Below, in pieces: positions 18,528 to 31,225 of a stretch of 41,309 bases of DNA (position 1 is its first letter; the number at the start of each line of letters is the position of its first letter). This DNA is from a virus. The stretch lies in IMG/VR virus record IMGVR_UViG_3300021182_000103, positions 1-41,309 of that record. One strand, 5' to 3'. The notes under the pieces were generated by a model. That model saw only the letters and a list, made by a program, of their open reading frames with translations. It was not told the origin of the DNA and made no database searches. The translations under genes were made by a program, and so were the position numbers.

Positions 18528-20225
18528 TTAGCGATACCTTGTCGTTAGTTGTCCTGTGATTGGGTCAGCATATTGATATGCCTTCTTTTGTTTGTTTTGT
18601 TTTCACTCTACTTTTCTATCATCTTGGGTCACCCAAAGGAACATATACTCCATTGCGGTGCGGAAATGTGAAGTCCAGTCGTGTATCGGTTTGTCGTTTG
18701 TACTGGTAGATTGAGAGGTATCTCATCGATCCGGGAATCGAGCATTTTGAATAGCTGAAATGAAGTCGGTACAATCTTCGTGAATGTCAAGTCTGTGTAG
18801 ATTACTTCGAGTTATATCGATTTGAGTGTTCATATTTCCGGCTTTCTCTGGTGTGAGAAGTATGATTCATTCTTTTAAATATTCCTCATAAATAGAGGTA
18901 TCGTTCCATGTTGCGTGAGTATCGAATGGATCTGCTATGAATGACGCTGGTTTATACACGAACCATTGGAGGAAAAATTTTGATAGGTAATCGTCTATTT
19001 TGAGTGTTGTTCGTGGTTTTTTAGCAAGGAATGCCGCGCAATCGGAGATAGATGTTTGAGATGGTAATTGAACCGTGTTAATGACACGGACTCTACCTGT
19101 GAGAGTGGTTTGGAATACAATAACGGCGTGATTATCATTGCCACCATGGCTATTATCAATAGCAACAAAAAGCGGAAGCGTATAGTCATAAGTAATATCT
19201 TTACCGATATAAATATCTCAGACTGGTTTTGGCTGGAATCTTTTGTATACCGCTCATTCGAGAGAGGCTGTATATGATATTTCAAGTTCTTGCGCGATCT
19301 TCTCTGGAGTCATACCTTTCGTCTTCCATGTGTACCAGTCTGGCGTGTAGAAAGGATTGAGTGACCAGTGGATAGTAATTCAGTCTATATCTCATGACAT
19401 AGCCTTTTTTCGCATTCTATAGTACTCGTTTCATTCCCCGAGTGGAGTTGAATTATAGATAATACAAGAAGTTGCAGCAGCACAGGCTGTATTGATCTTC
19501 ATAGCATTATCCTGCTTTGCAAACTCATCGAGAAATATTGCATTGTAAGTACCTCATGTACCTGCATTGGCATTTGCTGATTCTCAGGTGATAGATGCTC
19601 CAGATGATGTTCCGAGTGACATATATTTATTACCCGTACTTCCCGATTCTTTTGTCAGACCTTCTGGAACCATCCAGTTTGGAAGCAGTCGGAGCATAAA
19701 ACGTATTTTTTCAAAACACGAACGCATATCACCTTGTTTGTCTACATATTCCTCTTTCTGAGAGATAATAAGGAACTTCATATCATGAAATATAATACCA
19801 TAAAGGAATACACCCATAATGAGCCATGTAAGACCCATCTGACGAGATTTCTCCAGGAATACATTCTGTCCAGTTACTATATCATTCCAGATACGCTCCA
19901 CGATATCTTCCTGATATTTAAAAAGCATAAAAGGGATTGTCTTTGGCATTTCAGTCGAAAAGAACACATCATTTTTCTCTGTGAAAAGATAGTGATTGAA
20001 AAAGTAAACAATCCCGCTATGTTCTTTGTCATTTTTCTTACATAATTCCCGGATAACAGATTTCAGATTGTCATTATCCATTGACTTGGTTGCTATAAGA
20101 ACCCGATCCTTTAGCTCTTGGGTCAGTGGAGTTCATATTCTGGTTTTTCAAACTGTTTCATTGGCGGTGATTATTAGTAACTCTTTGGCTTTAGACTCAT
20201 AATTTTTGGAGTTTCGTCATCACAT
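18528..20225 (-). CDS. terL: terminase large subunit
   Basis: 565 residues. ATPase domain: Walker-A-like EKSRQMGLTW at about 125-134 and Walker B AIFLDEFA at about 229-236. Nuclease domain: FVAIDNSHGGNDNHAVIVFQ and a later ADPFDTHA acidic site. These are the standard TerL motor and headful/cos nuclease motifs. I start at the ATG at 20225, which overlaps the previous gene, because the frame is open from there through three early UGA codons. It packages DNA through the portal encoded next door. Confidence 0.9.
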
Positions 20226-20563
20226 TGAAGTGATCTGACTTTTGCACAGAGTTGCTGAATATCATCGTACTTTTGGATAAGTTGGTTCTTTATTCCTTCG
20301 TCTTTTTCGACAGGAATAGCAAATTTGAGAGATGTCTTGAGTGCTTCTGTCTTTGCATATAAATCTGCGACAAGTGTCTCATCGTCAATCGTGCCAGAAT
20401 CTGTTGCGTACTTCTTTTCAGCAATATCGTGTAAAACGTCGAATAAGCCCTCATAAATACCTTGGGTATACAAATGTACCAGAGCATCCTCTCAGATGGT
20501 CTTAGCGTGAACCAGAATCGATAGGAGATATGCTTCTCCGGCTAACTTTATAACTTCATCCAT
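20174..20563 (-). CDS. hypothetical protein overlapping terL (129 aa)
   Basis: Helical protein (VIKLAGEAYLLSILVHAKTIGEDALVHLY, ALKTSLKFAIPVEKDEGIKNQLIQKYDDIQQL). Overlaps terL by about 50 bp, so translation is likely coupled. Its place would suit a small terminase subunit, but the gene at 30779 matches that family better. One UGA codon. Confidence 0.6.
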
Positions 20564-20581
20564 AATAGAGTTGGTAAAGGA

Positions 20582-20749
20582 TTATTTTTTCCAAGACTTA
20601 GCATTCAAAGCAAATTGCTTTCGCTTTTTTTCGAGTGGAGTATCTGTGTTTTTGATAGCGAGTTTAGCAGCGGGGATTTTCTCGCCTTCTTTAATTCCGA
20701 GTTCTTTATGCAAAGCACCCTTCTTGAGTTTTAACTTCAAAGGTTTCAT
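20582..20749 (-). CDS. small basic phage protein (55 aa)
   Basis: MKPLKLKLKKGALHKELGIK...IPAAKL...KRKQFALNAKSWKK. This very basic 'K-K-GALH...F-NA--W' protein type recurs beside structural genes in many tailed phages, including crAss-like ones. Role unknown; DNA-associated virion protein is possible. The start at 20749 is chosen over a longer hydrophobic extension because the TTTAACC tract precedes it. Confidence 0.65.
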   Translation of the reverse strand: MKPLKLKLKKGALHKELGIKEGEKIPAAKLAIKNTDTPLEKKRKQFALNAKSWKK

Positions 20750-20760
20750 ATAAAAATAGG

Positions 20761-20817
20761 TTAAATAGTAGCAATTAAGTAAGTAATTCAACAGATTATT
20801 CAGAATAGTATTGCCAT
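20761..20817 (-). CDS. possible 18-residue hydrophobic peptide
   Basis: MAILFGIICGITYLIATI, a single hydrophobic helix with two UGA-Gly codons, placed neatly between two genes. Too short to establish without expression data. Confidence 0.25.
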
Positions 20818-20829
20818 ATAGGTATATAG

Positions 20830-22836
20830 TTATTTAGATAATACATCAAGTCATAGTGCTCATGCTGTTCAGATTCATACTCATGTTGCTACTTTCTTTG
20901 TAAGAGGATTTTTTAGTATTTTTCAGAGTAAATTTATATCTTCTTTTCACTTAATCAGGTCTAGGGCATCATATTTAAGTGACTGTTTTCTTAATAATGC
21001 TTTAACATTAACATTTTCTGGAGTTGCCGCTTCAAGTGCATCTGATGAGGCATTTCTTATAGCTTTCCAAACAGTGTTTTTGATTGATTTTTTACCAATA
21101 TCCGATGGACTGTATTCATTCATATAAGCATCAAATTTTTGTCTTGCATCGAGTAATCATGTTCAATTTTCGTCAGTGTTTTTTACTATTGTTTTCCACT
21201 TATTTATCATTTTATTAGCCTGTAATTCACTTTCTCAAACCATCTCTGGATCATCTGCTATTTTATTCAAAGCATCTTCTGCTATTTTTCCCATTGAATC
21301 TCTTGTAATTACTGGATTATTAGCGGCAATTTCTGAGCGTAATTGGTTTCAAGTTTTTGCTATTCAACTATTCAAATTTGTTGAATTTTGAGATACAGTT
21401 TGTAGAGGTTCTATATCTTCAGAAGTTGCTTCTGCTATTTGTTGAAGAGTTCAATGCGTTCAAGGAATATTTGCATCTGGGAGTATTTTTGTTGTATTTC
21501 ATAACATTCATTGTCATGTTTCAGTAATTGCTTTTTTCTCAGTATTAAATGGATTTAATTTTTTAATCAATCCTGGTTTAGATTCAGGAGTAATATATTC
21601 AAGGGTTTTAGCTGTTTTTTCTGCTGCTTGTTTCTCAATATTAGGAGCATTTAAAAACTGTTTTACTCATTGTCATAGTGTTGTTTCTGTTGGTGTTTCT
21701 CCTACTTTGAGAGTAAGAGATTTTGTTCTTCCTAGTCAAAGTTTATTTGCTCATTCATCGATGAGTCACTTTGCCTTACTTGCAGCTGCATCTGCCATAT
21801 CGGATGCTGTTTGTTTCAGAGTAAGACCTCATTCTTTCACTGCGTTTCATACTTCTGGTGCCGCTTTTGCTCCTGCGAAATTAAGAAGTAATTGACCAGC
21901 GATTCAAGCATTCTCGGCATCTCTTTTCGCTGAATCTGGGAGTTTATTATACCAGTCTGTAATCTTTTTAGCTGCTGGTTGTACTATGTTCTGACTTATA
22001 TCATTCTTTACTGATTTTGGAGTGAGTCAAGTTATTGGATCAACGACAAGATGCTTAACTGCTGTACTAGCTACTCAGGCTACAGGAGATGTTGCCGCTT
22101 CTACTGCTCAAAGTCATCCTCGTGCTGCTGCCTCTGGAAAACTATATTTACCATTAGCAAGTCATTCGCCAGCCTCTTGTACTCTGCCAATTCCTCACAT
22201 AAACGCCTCTTTAGTATTTCGTGCTGATTCACTTAATATATTACCCATCGCATCTAAAACACCTGTTGGCTCGTCTTTTTTTTGTTGTTCTGTTGATTGT
22301 TCTTGTGGTTGCTGTCCTTGTTTAACTATATCAAGCATCTTCATAGCATCTTCAAAGCTTTCTCACTTGTCTTTCATTGTTTGCAAAAACTTTAAATCCT
22401 TTTCAGAATATTGTCAATCTGCATAGGCTTTTGGAATACCGAAAATATCCATAGGATCAGTAGAATTATCTTTTGGTGCTGTTTGTTCTTGTGGAGTATT
22501 TACAAGTGGTATTCATTCCTCTGTCGGTGGCATCATACCACCACCAGTCGGCTTGACTTTCAATCACTGTAAAAGATTATTTCAAGATTGTTCTGCGAAA
22601 TTTGGTAGCAAAGGACTTTTTATCGCTGGGCTAGTGTTTTTTGGAGTAAGAGGAAGAGGTTTAGCTGCTGGAGTAGGTGGCATCATTCATCCACCAGTAG
22701 GAGCATTTGGTTGACCTATATTGTCTGTATTACCAGTTGAACCATCAAGAGTACCAATAGGATTGAACAATCCCTTTTGTGCCTGTTGTTTAGCTCGAAA
22801 CTGTGAAAGTAAATCTAGGTTTGTTGACGCTGGCAT
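20830..22836 (-). CDS. large internal virion protein (668 aa)
   Basis: Pro/Gln-rich N-terminus with two copies of PTGGGMMPPT, then long Ala-rich helices (AKAAPEVGNAVKEGGLTLKQTASDM, AKGLIDEGANKLG) and a glycine-zipper C-terminus (KVATGVGIGTAGALGLDVL), where most glycines are UGA. Large, Ala-rich, helical proteins between tail and terminase genes in podoviruses are usually ejection/internal core proteins. The Gly zipper could insert into a membrane during DNA entry. Confidence 0.6.
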
Positions 22837-22838
22837 AG

Positions 22839-25800
22839 TTATTTTTGGTTATAAATATCTTGTAATTCAGCTTGTGAATACGTTTTACCTGTTGCTGTTG
22901 ACTTATGCGAATTATTTGCGTTGTAGATAGCATCTATATATGAAGGGTCTGATCACATTGAGATAGAATGCTGCTTAATTTCATCGAGTGATTTACCAGC
23001 CTTTATATCTGCTACGATCTTTGGGGTTGCTTTTGATATCTGTGCCGCCGTAGGTTTTGTAAGAGCTGCCTCTGAACTTTCAAATGAATTTGGGTCAATA
23101 CCTATGGACTGAACTACCTGTCTTGTATTATCATCGAGAACATTCTCAAGTTGTCTCATTGGTTTGCCGCCTACTGAAACCGACTTTAGTCCTTCAGATT
23201 TAATTGAACGAGCTGCACCAGCGAGAAGCTTAATGGTTGTTTGGAAGAATTTTTGTTGCATATCAGGGGATAGATTTGCTTGTGCATTCTTAGCCCATTC
23301 AGAACGCTCTGCTTCTCCTGATTGAGAGCCAGCGTATGCCTTTGCTACCTCTCATCCAAGTGCTTGTGACACGATTTTTGCGGCAAGAACATCTCCATCT
23401 CAAAATGCGGTTTTTACTGTGTTTAATACATCATTTAACCAAGGAGAATCAGTATTTCAAAGTTCTGATAATGTCTTTCTTTGTTCATCGATATGGTTAA
23501 TAGCAACATTTAATGCTGCGCGCTTAACACCAACTCATTTTGTTGGGTCTGTATATGCTGCGTAATTGTCAGAGATACGCTTGTATTGATCTGCTGACCA
23601 GTTATTATCACCGCGAGCCTTAGCAATAGCACTAGCCGCTGATTCGAATGCTACTCGATTCATACCAGTAGTAGAACGAGCCGTAGCCATATCAATACCA
23701 GCCTTATATGTTGCTACATCTGCAAGAGCACTTAGAGCACTCGGAGTCATAGATAATATACTTTTTTTCATACTTGGATCTATCTTGTTCACATCTATTC
23801 CATTGTCTACGAGAGCTTGCGAATTTGTATCACTTGTTATAGCATCCTTAGCTGCCAGTATTCTGTTAACAGCATTCTTGTTTTTACCATAGAAACTAGT
23901 AACATTTGCAAGAGTTGCTGCTCAGTTTGATAAATCTTGTGCCCATTGCATTTCTGCATCGTTTTTGAGTCCATAACTAGATGGATCTTTTGTTGCTGGT
24001 GTTCATGCTGACATCTCTCATACTGCTGCTGCACCTCATGCTGGAGCTTGTGAGAACATCATACCATCTATTTTATCAGCCTTGTATGTTACAAGATTTG
24101 GTTCTCATCCTTCTTCTTTTCCTTGTGCATTTGCTTCAAGAACCGTGATAGAACCGTCTGGATTGACTGATTGTACTACTCCAGTATGCCCGATTCCGTT
24201 ATTAAGTGGATCAGATACGAATATTCATCCAGCAACTGGTACATCTGATATTCCAGCTTGTCGTATTGCGTTTGTTTTACTTCCGATAGAGTTTCCGATT
24301 CCCATAGATTTACCTGTCACCATCTTCCAATAGTCATTAACAAGTTCTCCGCATTGAAGATTAGTTCGTCCGTTTCTTTGGTCGATTGAATATTGAGCAA
24401 TCTTTTGAGCACTTGAAATCTGAGAAGATGATGTAGGAGCAGTTGTATCACTCGAACCATCTTCATAGACATATTTATTCGTCTTTGGGTCAAAATATCC
24501 ATTTACTTTTACCGTATTGCCATCTTCATCAGTATATTCTTTTGAAACTTGTGTAACCTTTTCTTGATTTGGTATATTTGTTCATTTTAATGCGGTTGCA
24601 AGTTGCTGTCAAGTTAGTCAAAGCATTTTTCCAACTACATCTGGGTCGATATGTGCTGCGATAGCGTTTTTTGCTGCATCTATTTGGTCTTGAGTAAGTT
24701 TTGGAGCAGTTATAGCCTGTTCATGTCGGATAGTACCATCTGGATTCCTAAAAAGGGCCACCTTTCATCCGAGACCATCGTCACCGAGTGAAATAAACTG
24801 TCCTGTAGCGTTGTTGAAGGTTAAAGCCTGTCAATCATTGCCTGTGATTGCTTGTCACTGTGCATTGTAGAGTTTTCAGGTGTTTTGACCCTGATTCATA
24901 GTAGCCGAAACGTCTTTATCGACTGTATTTTGTGCCATTTGAAACTTACGAGTTTCCTCGTATTGTGTGGTAAGATTGTTTAATTGAGTCGTGTAGTTTG
25001 TAGTATGATTCAGATAAGCTACATTAGCAGCATCTATTACACTTCTTGCTTGGATAAGCCCTTGTTGAGTATCAAGTGCACCTGTTTTATTAAGAGCATC
25101 TATTTTACTTAAAGATTCTTGTAACATTGTGCTTGTTAAATCATTATATTGGTCTGAAAGAGCCTTTTGATTATATTTGAGAGTATTCGCCATCTGCTGG
25201 AGAGTATTATCTCTCGTGCTTATCATGTTGTTATAGATATTTTGCTGTTGATCGATAGCAGTTTTAGCTGCATTTGCGGCGTTTTGGCTTGTAAGTCTTC
25301 CAGCAGCTCATAGAGCCATAGACATATTGTTTGTAGTAGAGTCTATGTTATCTTTTTGCTGTGATATCTGAGTATTCATTTGTGTCTTGTACTGTTCCGT
25401 CTGCAAGTCATTTTGTTGCTGGTCATACGTAAGTTTTTGTTCAGTATCTCGTCTTGCTCGAAATTCTGTCAATGCCTCTTTCGCTAGTTGTTGTTTTGTG
25501 GCAGCATCTGCTTGTGCAAGCTTTATAGCAGCAGCAGGATCAGTAGAAGTTAAAGCAGCAGTTATTGCCGCCTTTTCATCTGGGGCTAAAGGATTTGCTC
25601 CATTGTTTTCCATTGAATTGATAATAGAATCAACAACTGCATTTGAGCCTTGTCCGTTTGTTCAAGGCATCTCCCAGTTTCCTGTCTGAGCATTCCAAAC
25701 ATCCCCCTGAGAATGTGGCTTGGTATTATCTACTGGAAGTCATACTGTAGAAGTTGCAACTGCTGGAGTTGCAGGAGCCGTTACTCAATTCGTATATTCA

Positions 25801-26249
25801 GGTTTGATAGAAAGCTCACCAGTAGTAGGATCACGATAAAAAGCATCTTGTGAGATGCTTCCGGTGAGTCATTTGCTCTTGGCAAGAGCGGCTTTTTCTT
25901 CCTCACTATATTGTCCAGTATTTACCTGCTCGCTTGGGTTTACTGTTTCAGTTCCACCAGTACGAGGATTGTACGCATCTGTAGCTGTCAAAAGATTCGG
26001 ATTTGTCGCTACTTGTCAAACTGTTACGCCTTGTGGAGCAGTAGCCTGTGCAGATTCCAACTTAGTTGAAACGGCAGGAGTGGGCGTTACAGGCTGAACA
26101 GCAGGAGTCTGAACACCTCATAGATCAGCTTTTGGAGCCGCAGGAATAGAGGCTGACATAGTCTGGTCTGGTACCGCTGGTTGTGTAGCACCCGCACCAG
26201 TAATTGCCGCAGGTGATTCTTCTAGTCCAGTTATAGGATTCTTAGTCAT
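22839..26249 (-). CDS. 1136-aa virion protein with CHAP lysin domain
   Basis: One continuous frame under UGA=Gly. Residues 1-200 are Pro/Thr/Ala-rich; ~205-460 are long helices/coiled coils (ALTEFRARRDTEQKLTYDQQQ). A CHAP amidase/endopeptidase domain lies at ~620-720: LQCGELVNDYWKMVTG with Cys633, GGIFVSDPLNNGIGHTGVVQ with His688, then ITVLEANAQG. A helical C-terminal third follows. The glycines at VAGGIF and GHTGVV are UGA codons, which restore the CHAP consensus. This is probably an ejected virion-associated lysin that opens the peptidoglycan during infection. Confidence 0.75.
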
Positions 26250-26255
26250 AAAAAT

Positions 26256-27635
26256 TTAAGCGTTATTGATAACTGCGTAAGTAGGAGTGATAAATAGACC
26301 TTGAATTTGCAACAATGTTACAGTATGGTTAGCGGCATTTGTAGCTTTAGCATATAACTGAATCAGGTCTCATTTTAAAAACACGAGATTTTGCACGAAT
26401 GTAAGAGATCCAGCACCACCGATAATAGTCTGTTCAGTACCATAAGCAACACCATTTTTATATACTCTGAAGTTGACAGTTCATCCACCACCACCATCGA
26501 CATTCGTACCTGTAGTAGTGACGATATAAGTTCCTGATTCTGGTGATACTATCTCTTTATATTTTGTATAGACTCATCCACTACCAGAAATATTATCAGA
26601 AGCATTTGCAGCAGCGATAGTATAAGCAAACGGAACTATAGTTTTACTATCGATCACGAGTTGAGTAGTAGAGATAGCAGTTCAAACACGAACAACATTC
26701 GTTCATGGTGTTGTCTGGATAGTTCCTACATTATCAGATAGGAAGTAGTCAGCATTAGCAGTTAATCCAGTAGTTACGAAGGTTCAAGCAAATTTTACAT
26801 TGATAGGATTCCCTGTCGTGATAGTATTCAAAGCAAACCCTCGAACATTGCACTTGTTATTTACGTTTGCATCAGCATTGTACACTTTTGAGTCTGATAT
26901 TTCTACATAGACAGGAGCACCAGCCGATATATTCTCTCAAGCAATATAAGTATCGACCGTGTTAGCTTCTCGAGATAATAGTGGTGTCATCAATACAGTA
27001 TTACTTGATCCAGTCTCTGCTTGTAATTCCGTAGCAACACGAGCCAAGATTCAAGCCTGAAAGGTAGAAGGAATGACAACATTTAAAGCCCCTGTTGTTC
27101 CTATATCAGTCGGAGTATCAACAGCGGTTTGTGTACCAGCTTGAAATTTACCAGCAACCGTAGTCGATCCGTTAGGTGTCGCACCTGTAGCTCTTTGTAC
27201 CCAAGCACCCGATATGTAGTCTGTGAAGTAACCCTCGGCAGTCAAATATACCTGCATTCCGTTCGCTGGTACAGTGATTGCAGCATTTCGAGCGGCAGCA
27301 TTAGCATAGACACCTGCTTGTCCTGTGGTCGCATCTGTAATCTGGTCGTGCATCAATACAAGTTCTGCCTCTTCTGGAGCAATCCAGGAGTAACCAGTCC
27401 CGAGAGATACAATAGGGATTGCAGTCTGTGATAGCTGGCGAATCAAGTTAGCATAGACGTATTCAGTACCCACGAGAGATACACCCGAGAACGAAAGCCA
27501 TTCGACATTATCCTCATTTTGGAAAAAGAGACGGCCGGAAGTTACGCCGATATTACGATCTGCGTAGAGTGACGTATCACCCGGCGACAGTTTTCGCGTA
27601 AGTTGTAGGATCTTTCAAGTAGCGAGAGAAGACAT
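26256..27635 (-). CDS. tail spike/fibre-like structural protein (459 aa)
   Basis: Begins MSSLATGKILQLTRKLSPGDTSLYADRNIGV. It has an inspected phage 'GTEYVYANLIRQLSQ' segment, a module NGMQVYLTAEGYFTDYISGAWVQRATG, and a C-terminal beta sandwich-like part (ESGTYIVTTTGTNVDGGGGG, VNFRVYKNGVAYG). A likely baseplate, spike or fibre-base component. About 12 UGA codons, one within the Gly run. Confidence 0.6.
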
Positions 27636-27645
27636 ATAAAAAATG

Positions 27646-29226
27646 TTAGTGTGTAGAAGTTGCTTTTTCTGATACCATTTCTATGCGTGGTGACAGCATC
27701 TGTAGTAAGAAGTCAGCACCCAGAGAATTGCATCTGTATTCCCATTGAAAATATTTGCATCTGTATTGTAGGTCTCACTTCTCGACTACTGATATAAGGC
27801 GAGCCTGTGCCAGTGGGTCTACGTTTCAATCTTCACCCATTGGGTAGGTTCCGACCTCTCGCGTTCCTATACCTCATACGAGAACAGGAAGCATTGAGCT
27901 GTCCAGGATCTTTTCGTTTAATAGAGTGCTGTCACCGAGTATTCGCTCGTGCATCTCGGTGTCGTAATTCATGGTCATGAACAGACGCGATTGCCAAAGT
28001 TCTTTGTTAATTGTCGGATCTCAGAGCGTCACCTCTTTTGTATAGTATACGAAAGGAATAGCCGAATCGTCGTACGTGTGTCCGTATTCGTCGAGGTACA
28101 TCTTAGGCTCAACTTGAGCAAAAGCAAAAGATTTTGTTTTATACCAGCAAGCCGCAGAAAATACATGGTTTGTATCTACCATAAACTCATCATAAATGAA
28201 GCTATAGACAATACAAATATCGTTGTATGTGCTTCATCGAGTCTTCAGGAACCATTTAACCAGTCATTTGTCGGGTAGTACATAAGAACACCCAAGAGAT
28301 TGGTCTGGGTCGAGTAGTCTCATAGTCTCATCGATACCAGCGTTTGGTCGGTGTGAGACTTCTGCAACGTCATAGTATAGCATCCCGTTAGGGACGACTT
28401 TCTTTATTTTGTTTGATCTTGTAAGGTAAAAGCAATCTTTCCCTACTACAGCGATTGTAGCGTGATTTACCGCGCCCTCGTTCGCTTCTAGCGGTATGGA
28501 GGTATAAACCAAAGAAGACCCTATTTGTTTAATAGAGTTGTTGTTAATCATATCGATCTGCTGTTCCGAGAAGACGTATAGTGTCTGTCATGCAGATGCG
28601 AGTCATGTCAAAGGATAGGAACCATCAAAGATATCAGAGCCTGTACCACTGAAAGAATCTGCGTTATTCTCAGCCGACTTATAGAGTCTATATGGAAACG
28701 CTGGATCACCCCCACAAAACATTGAATTGTCGAACCATGCCGCAAAGCCTGGCTTGAATCCTGCGATTCCTGTCGCTGGGTTGGTATAAGTCGAGCCATT
28801 TAGCTTGCCGAATGCGTCCGCGCCATTCATACAATAAATAGAGTCTGCCGCATTTAAAAAGTTCATCTTGTTGTCTGATGCAATGAGTGCCGCCGTTGTA
28901 ACTGGAGTGACTGCATAAGTAACTGGATTGATAGAAACGAGCTTGTGTGTACCATCGGAGTTATAGCGAGCTATTATCTGGTCATTGGTTGGATTCTGTC
29001 GGATATACGCCGCTGCTCATGTTGCCGCTCCTGTTGCTCATAATGTAGCAATACGAGAGAATCCGAGAGCTGGAGATATACCGCGACCGTTTACCCTGAA
29101 GTTTCGAGCAAATGGTGAAGCCTTATAGGGAAGCATCCAAGGCTGAGAGTTATCAATAATACCGCCAAGGAATACTTGCCCTTTCTTGTCCTGAAGCGGT
29201 ATATACTTTGAGGTTGCGAATGACAT
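27646..29226 (-). CDS. tail/stabilisation protein, beta-propeller-like (526 aa)
   Basis: Starts MSFATSKYIPLQDKKGQVFLGG and includes ARNFRVNGRGISPALGFSRIATL, then repeated beta segments (AAYIRQNPTNDQIIARYNSDG, DSIYCMNGADAFGKLNG, AAWFDNSMFCGGDPAFPYRLY, QTLYVFSEQQIDMI, DCFYLTRSNKIKKV). The pattern resembles podoviral DNA-stabilisation/tail-hub proteins with propeller folds (P22 gp10-like role). The start overlaps the stop of the preceding gene. Confidence 0.6.
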
Positions 29227-29588
29227 TAGCCTAGACGATTAAAGATTGTCTTAAGTGTTGCTTGTGTCTTGTAGTCGATAGTTAGTTTGTTGTCTTCTGC
29301 GTACTGTTTAAGCTCATCAATAGCATCATACGCATCGTATGTATGTACTAACTCTGGAGCCTTTTCCATTGTATCTTCTGGAATATCTCACTCTATTGCT
29401 CCTGTGTGGTCTTCTTCCTCTGGTACTGGTGCAGTCGTTGGGTCAATAGAACCCTCAACACTAGTAAGCTGTTCTTCTACAGTCTCAACTGCATCAGTTG
29501 CTTCTGTTTCTGGTATAGTAGTTGAGTCTAATGAATCCTCAACAGTATCAAATGTATTAGATACTTTCTTCTTTCCTAATCCGAACAT
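29226..29588 (-). CDS. acidic hypothetical protein (120 aa)
   Basis: Long acidic Thr/Glu/Val-rich stretch (VEDSLDSTTIPETEATDAVETVEE), then a small folded helical end (YDAIDELKQYAEDNKLTIDYKTQATLKTIFN). One UGA. Between neck and propeller proteins, so probably a minor structural or assembly protein. Confidence 0.55.
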
Positions 29589-29600
29589 AATATAAAAAGG

Positions 29601-30542
29601 TTATATATTAGGATATCGTTTGTCCTGGCTTGTTCATACTCTTGTTCCATACTTCAATTCGTTCTTGCCTTGTTGGTACTTCTTGTACATGGCTTTAACG
29701 TTCTTTACACCTATAGCGTTTAATCTGTATGCCTCGTCCATCTCTCATCTGTTGTACATCATCTCAGCCGTTGCAATGTATGGAACAGTATTTAGTGCAT
29801 AAGTATCTGGAATAGTGCATATATCAGCAGGAAGAGCAAGCGTTGTCGGTGCTTTCTGATAATTCAACCTTATAGGCTTATTGCTTGTGCTTGGTATGAT
29901 AGGCAATAGGTATTTAGAGCTTATCAATGTATAATAGTATTGACCCGTTAATCGATCGCTATAGAAATCAGATTGAAAGAAACGATAAACGAATGGATCC
30001 AATAGGGTTGCGTTGTTAATATCTCGATAGTCTACAGGTTCAAGTCTGAAGTTCTCGGAGTATATGGCTCGTACTGCTTGTTCAAAGTCATCAGGGAGTA
30101 TATGCAAGTTGTGTGCTATTTGTCATCCTGTGAAAGCGTACATAATAGATCAGTCTCAGCTTATAGGAATGCCTGTAATCTGTGTTGCTGTCTTTCCTGT
30201 ATATGTTATGACGTTACCTTGTACCAATAAAGCCCCTGGAGTTACCAAGAGGCTTGTATCATCTAGATCGAGCGTTGTAGATCATACGACCGCATCGAGC
30301 GACAAATGGAGATAGGCGATAGAGTTATAGAAAACTGTCTTATCCAGGAACTGTAAAGCCTGCTTTTGTACTACTACATTATCATGGCTTGGATCGAGTT
30401 CAACCACTGTACCGCTACAGATTGTTTTCTGTGCGCTGTCTGTAAACTGTGTTAAGTCATCAACTGGATATGCTGTGGCACCTTGTCGACTCTTTAATAT
30501 CGAATACTCTTTGTTTAATAGGTCTTGCAATGATACGGACAT
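29601..30542 (-). CDS. head-tail neck/adaptor protein (313 aa)
   Basis: C-terminal half carries the neck-protein pattern: LPDDFEQAVRAIYSENFRLEPVDY, YYYTLISSKYLLPIIPSTSNKPIRLNYQKAPTTL, DICTIPDTYALNTVPYIATAEMMYNRGE and AYRLNAIGVKNVKAMYKKYQQ. Related proteins plug or extend the portal (P22 gp4 or neck type). The N-terminal 130 residues hold a beta module (GALLVQGNVITYTGKTATQ). Six UGA codons join two apparent ORFs. Confidence 0.6.
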
Positions 30543-30552
30543 AATAGAAAGG

Positions 30553-30732
30553 TTATTGAATGTTTAGAATCTCTTTTAGATATTTAGCTACTCAGTACGA
30601 ATTGCAATCTAATCATCTACGCCGTAGTGCTTTATTCAGTGCCTGGCGTGTCTTTCCTGTCATCTCTTCCATAAGATTATACAACACAAGGTGTTCTATC
30701 AATGGGTGCTTGTTTAGCTTGATTTTTTGCAT
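30553..30732 (-). CDS. small hypothetical protein (59 aa)
   Basis: Basic, helical (HPLIEHLVLYNLMEEMTGKTRQALNKALRRRGLDCNSYGVAKYLKEIL) with two UGA codons. The helix-turn-helix-like spacing of the middle might suggest nucleic-acid binding; unproven. Confidence 0.5.
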
Positions 30733-30778
30733 TTGTCCGTTTGACTATCGGATAGAGTGGACACATTGTATTCTTTTA

Positions 30779-31225
30779 CTAACTTATAAGTGAAGCAAAA
30801 ACGTCTTTTAATTCCTTTGCACTCTTTTGGCTTAAATCAGCCGTTACTTCTATTTTCTTTTCTGTTGTCTCAACTTCTGTTTTGTCTTTCCATCCGAAAT
30901 TCTTTAGTGCAAAAATGGCTCCTGTATTGCCTTCTTGGGCTAATTCTTCATAGTGCGATTCAATTCTGCTTCTCGCCTGTTTTATTGTGGAAGTAAATTC
31001 CGGATATTTCTCATAACTATTAAAGCTATGTCTATCTTCAAATCATAAGAATAAACAAAGTCAAGTTATCGTTGGAATCTCTACAGTTACAGGTAAACCA
31101 GATTTTGTTATGATTGTTTTCTTCTTCAAACCTGACTTAAAATATTCATCCACTTTCTTCTGTAAATCTTGTGGATTCTTGTATCGTTTAGATACTCAAC
31201 GTCATTTCTTAGTATCTTTTTCCAT
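30779..31225 (-). CDS. terS: terminase small subunit (gp3-like DNA-packaging protein)
   Basis: 148 residues with the order seen in small terminases of the GP3_package type: KRYKNPQDLQKKVDEYF, PTITGLCLFLGFEDRHSFNSYEKYPEFTSTIKQARSRIESHYEEL, then GAIFALKNFGWKDKTEVE. The two TGA codons in TGLCLFLGF give the family's conserved glycines. It recognises the packaging site and regulates TerL. It opens the late leftward block, about 10 kb upstream of terL rather than beside it. Confidence 0.8.
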
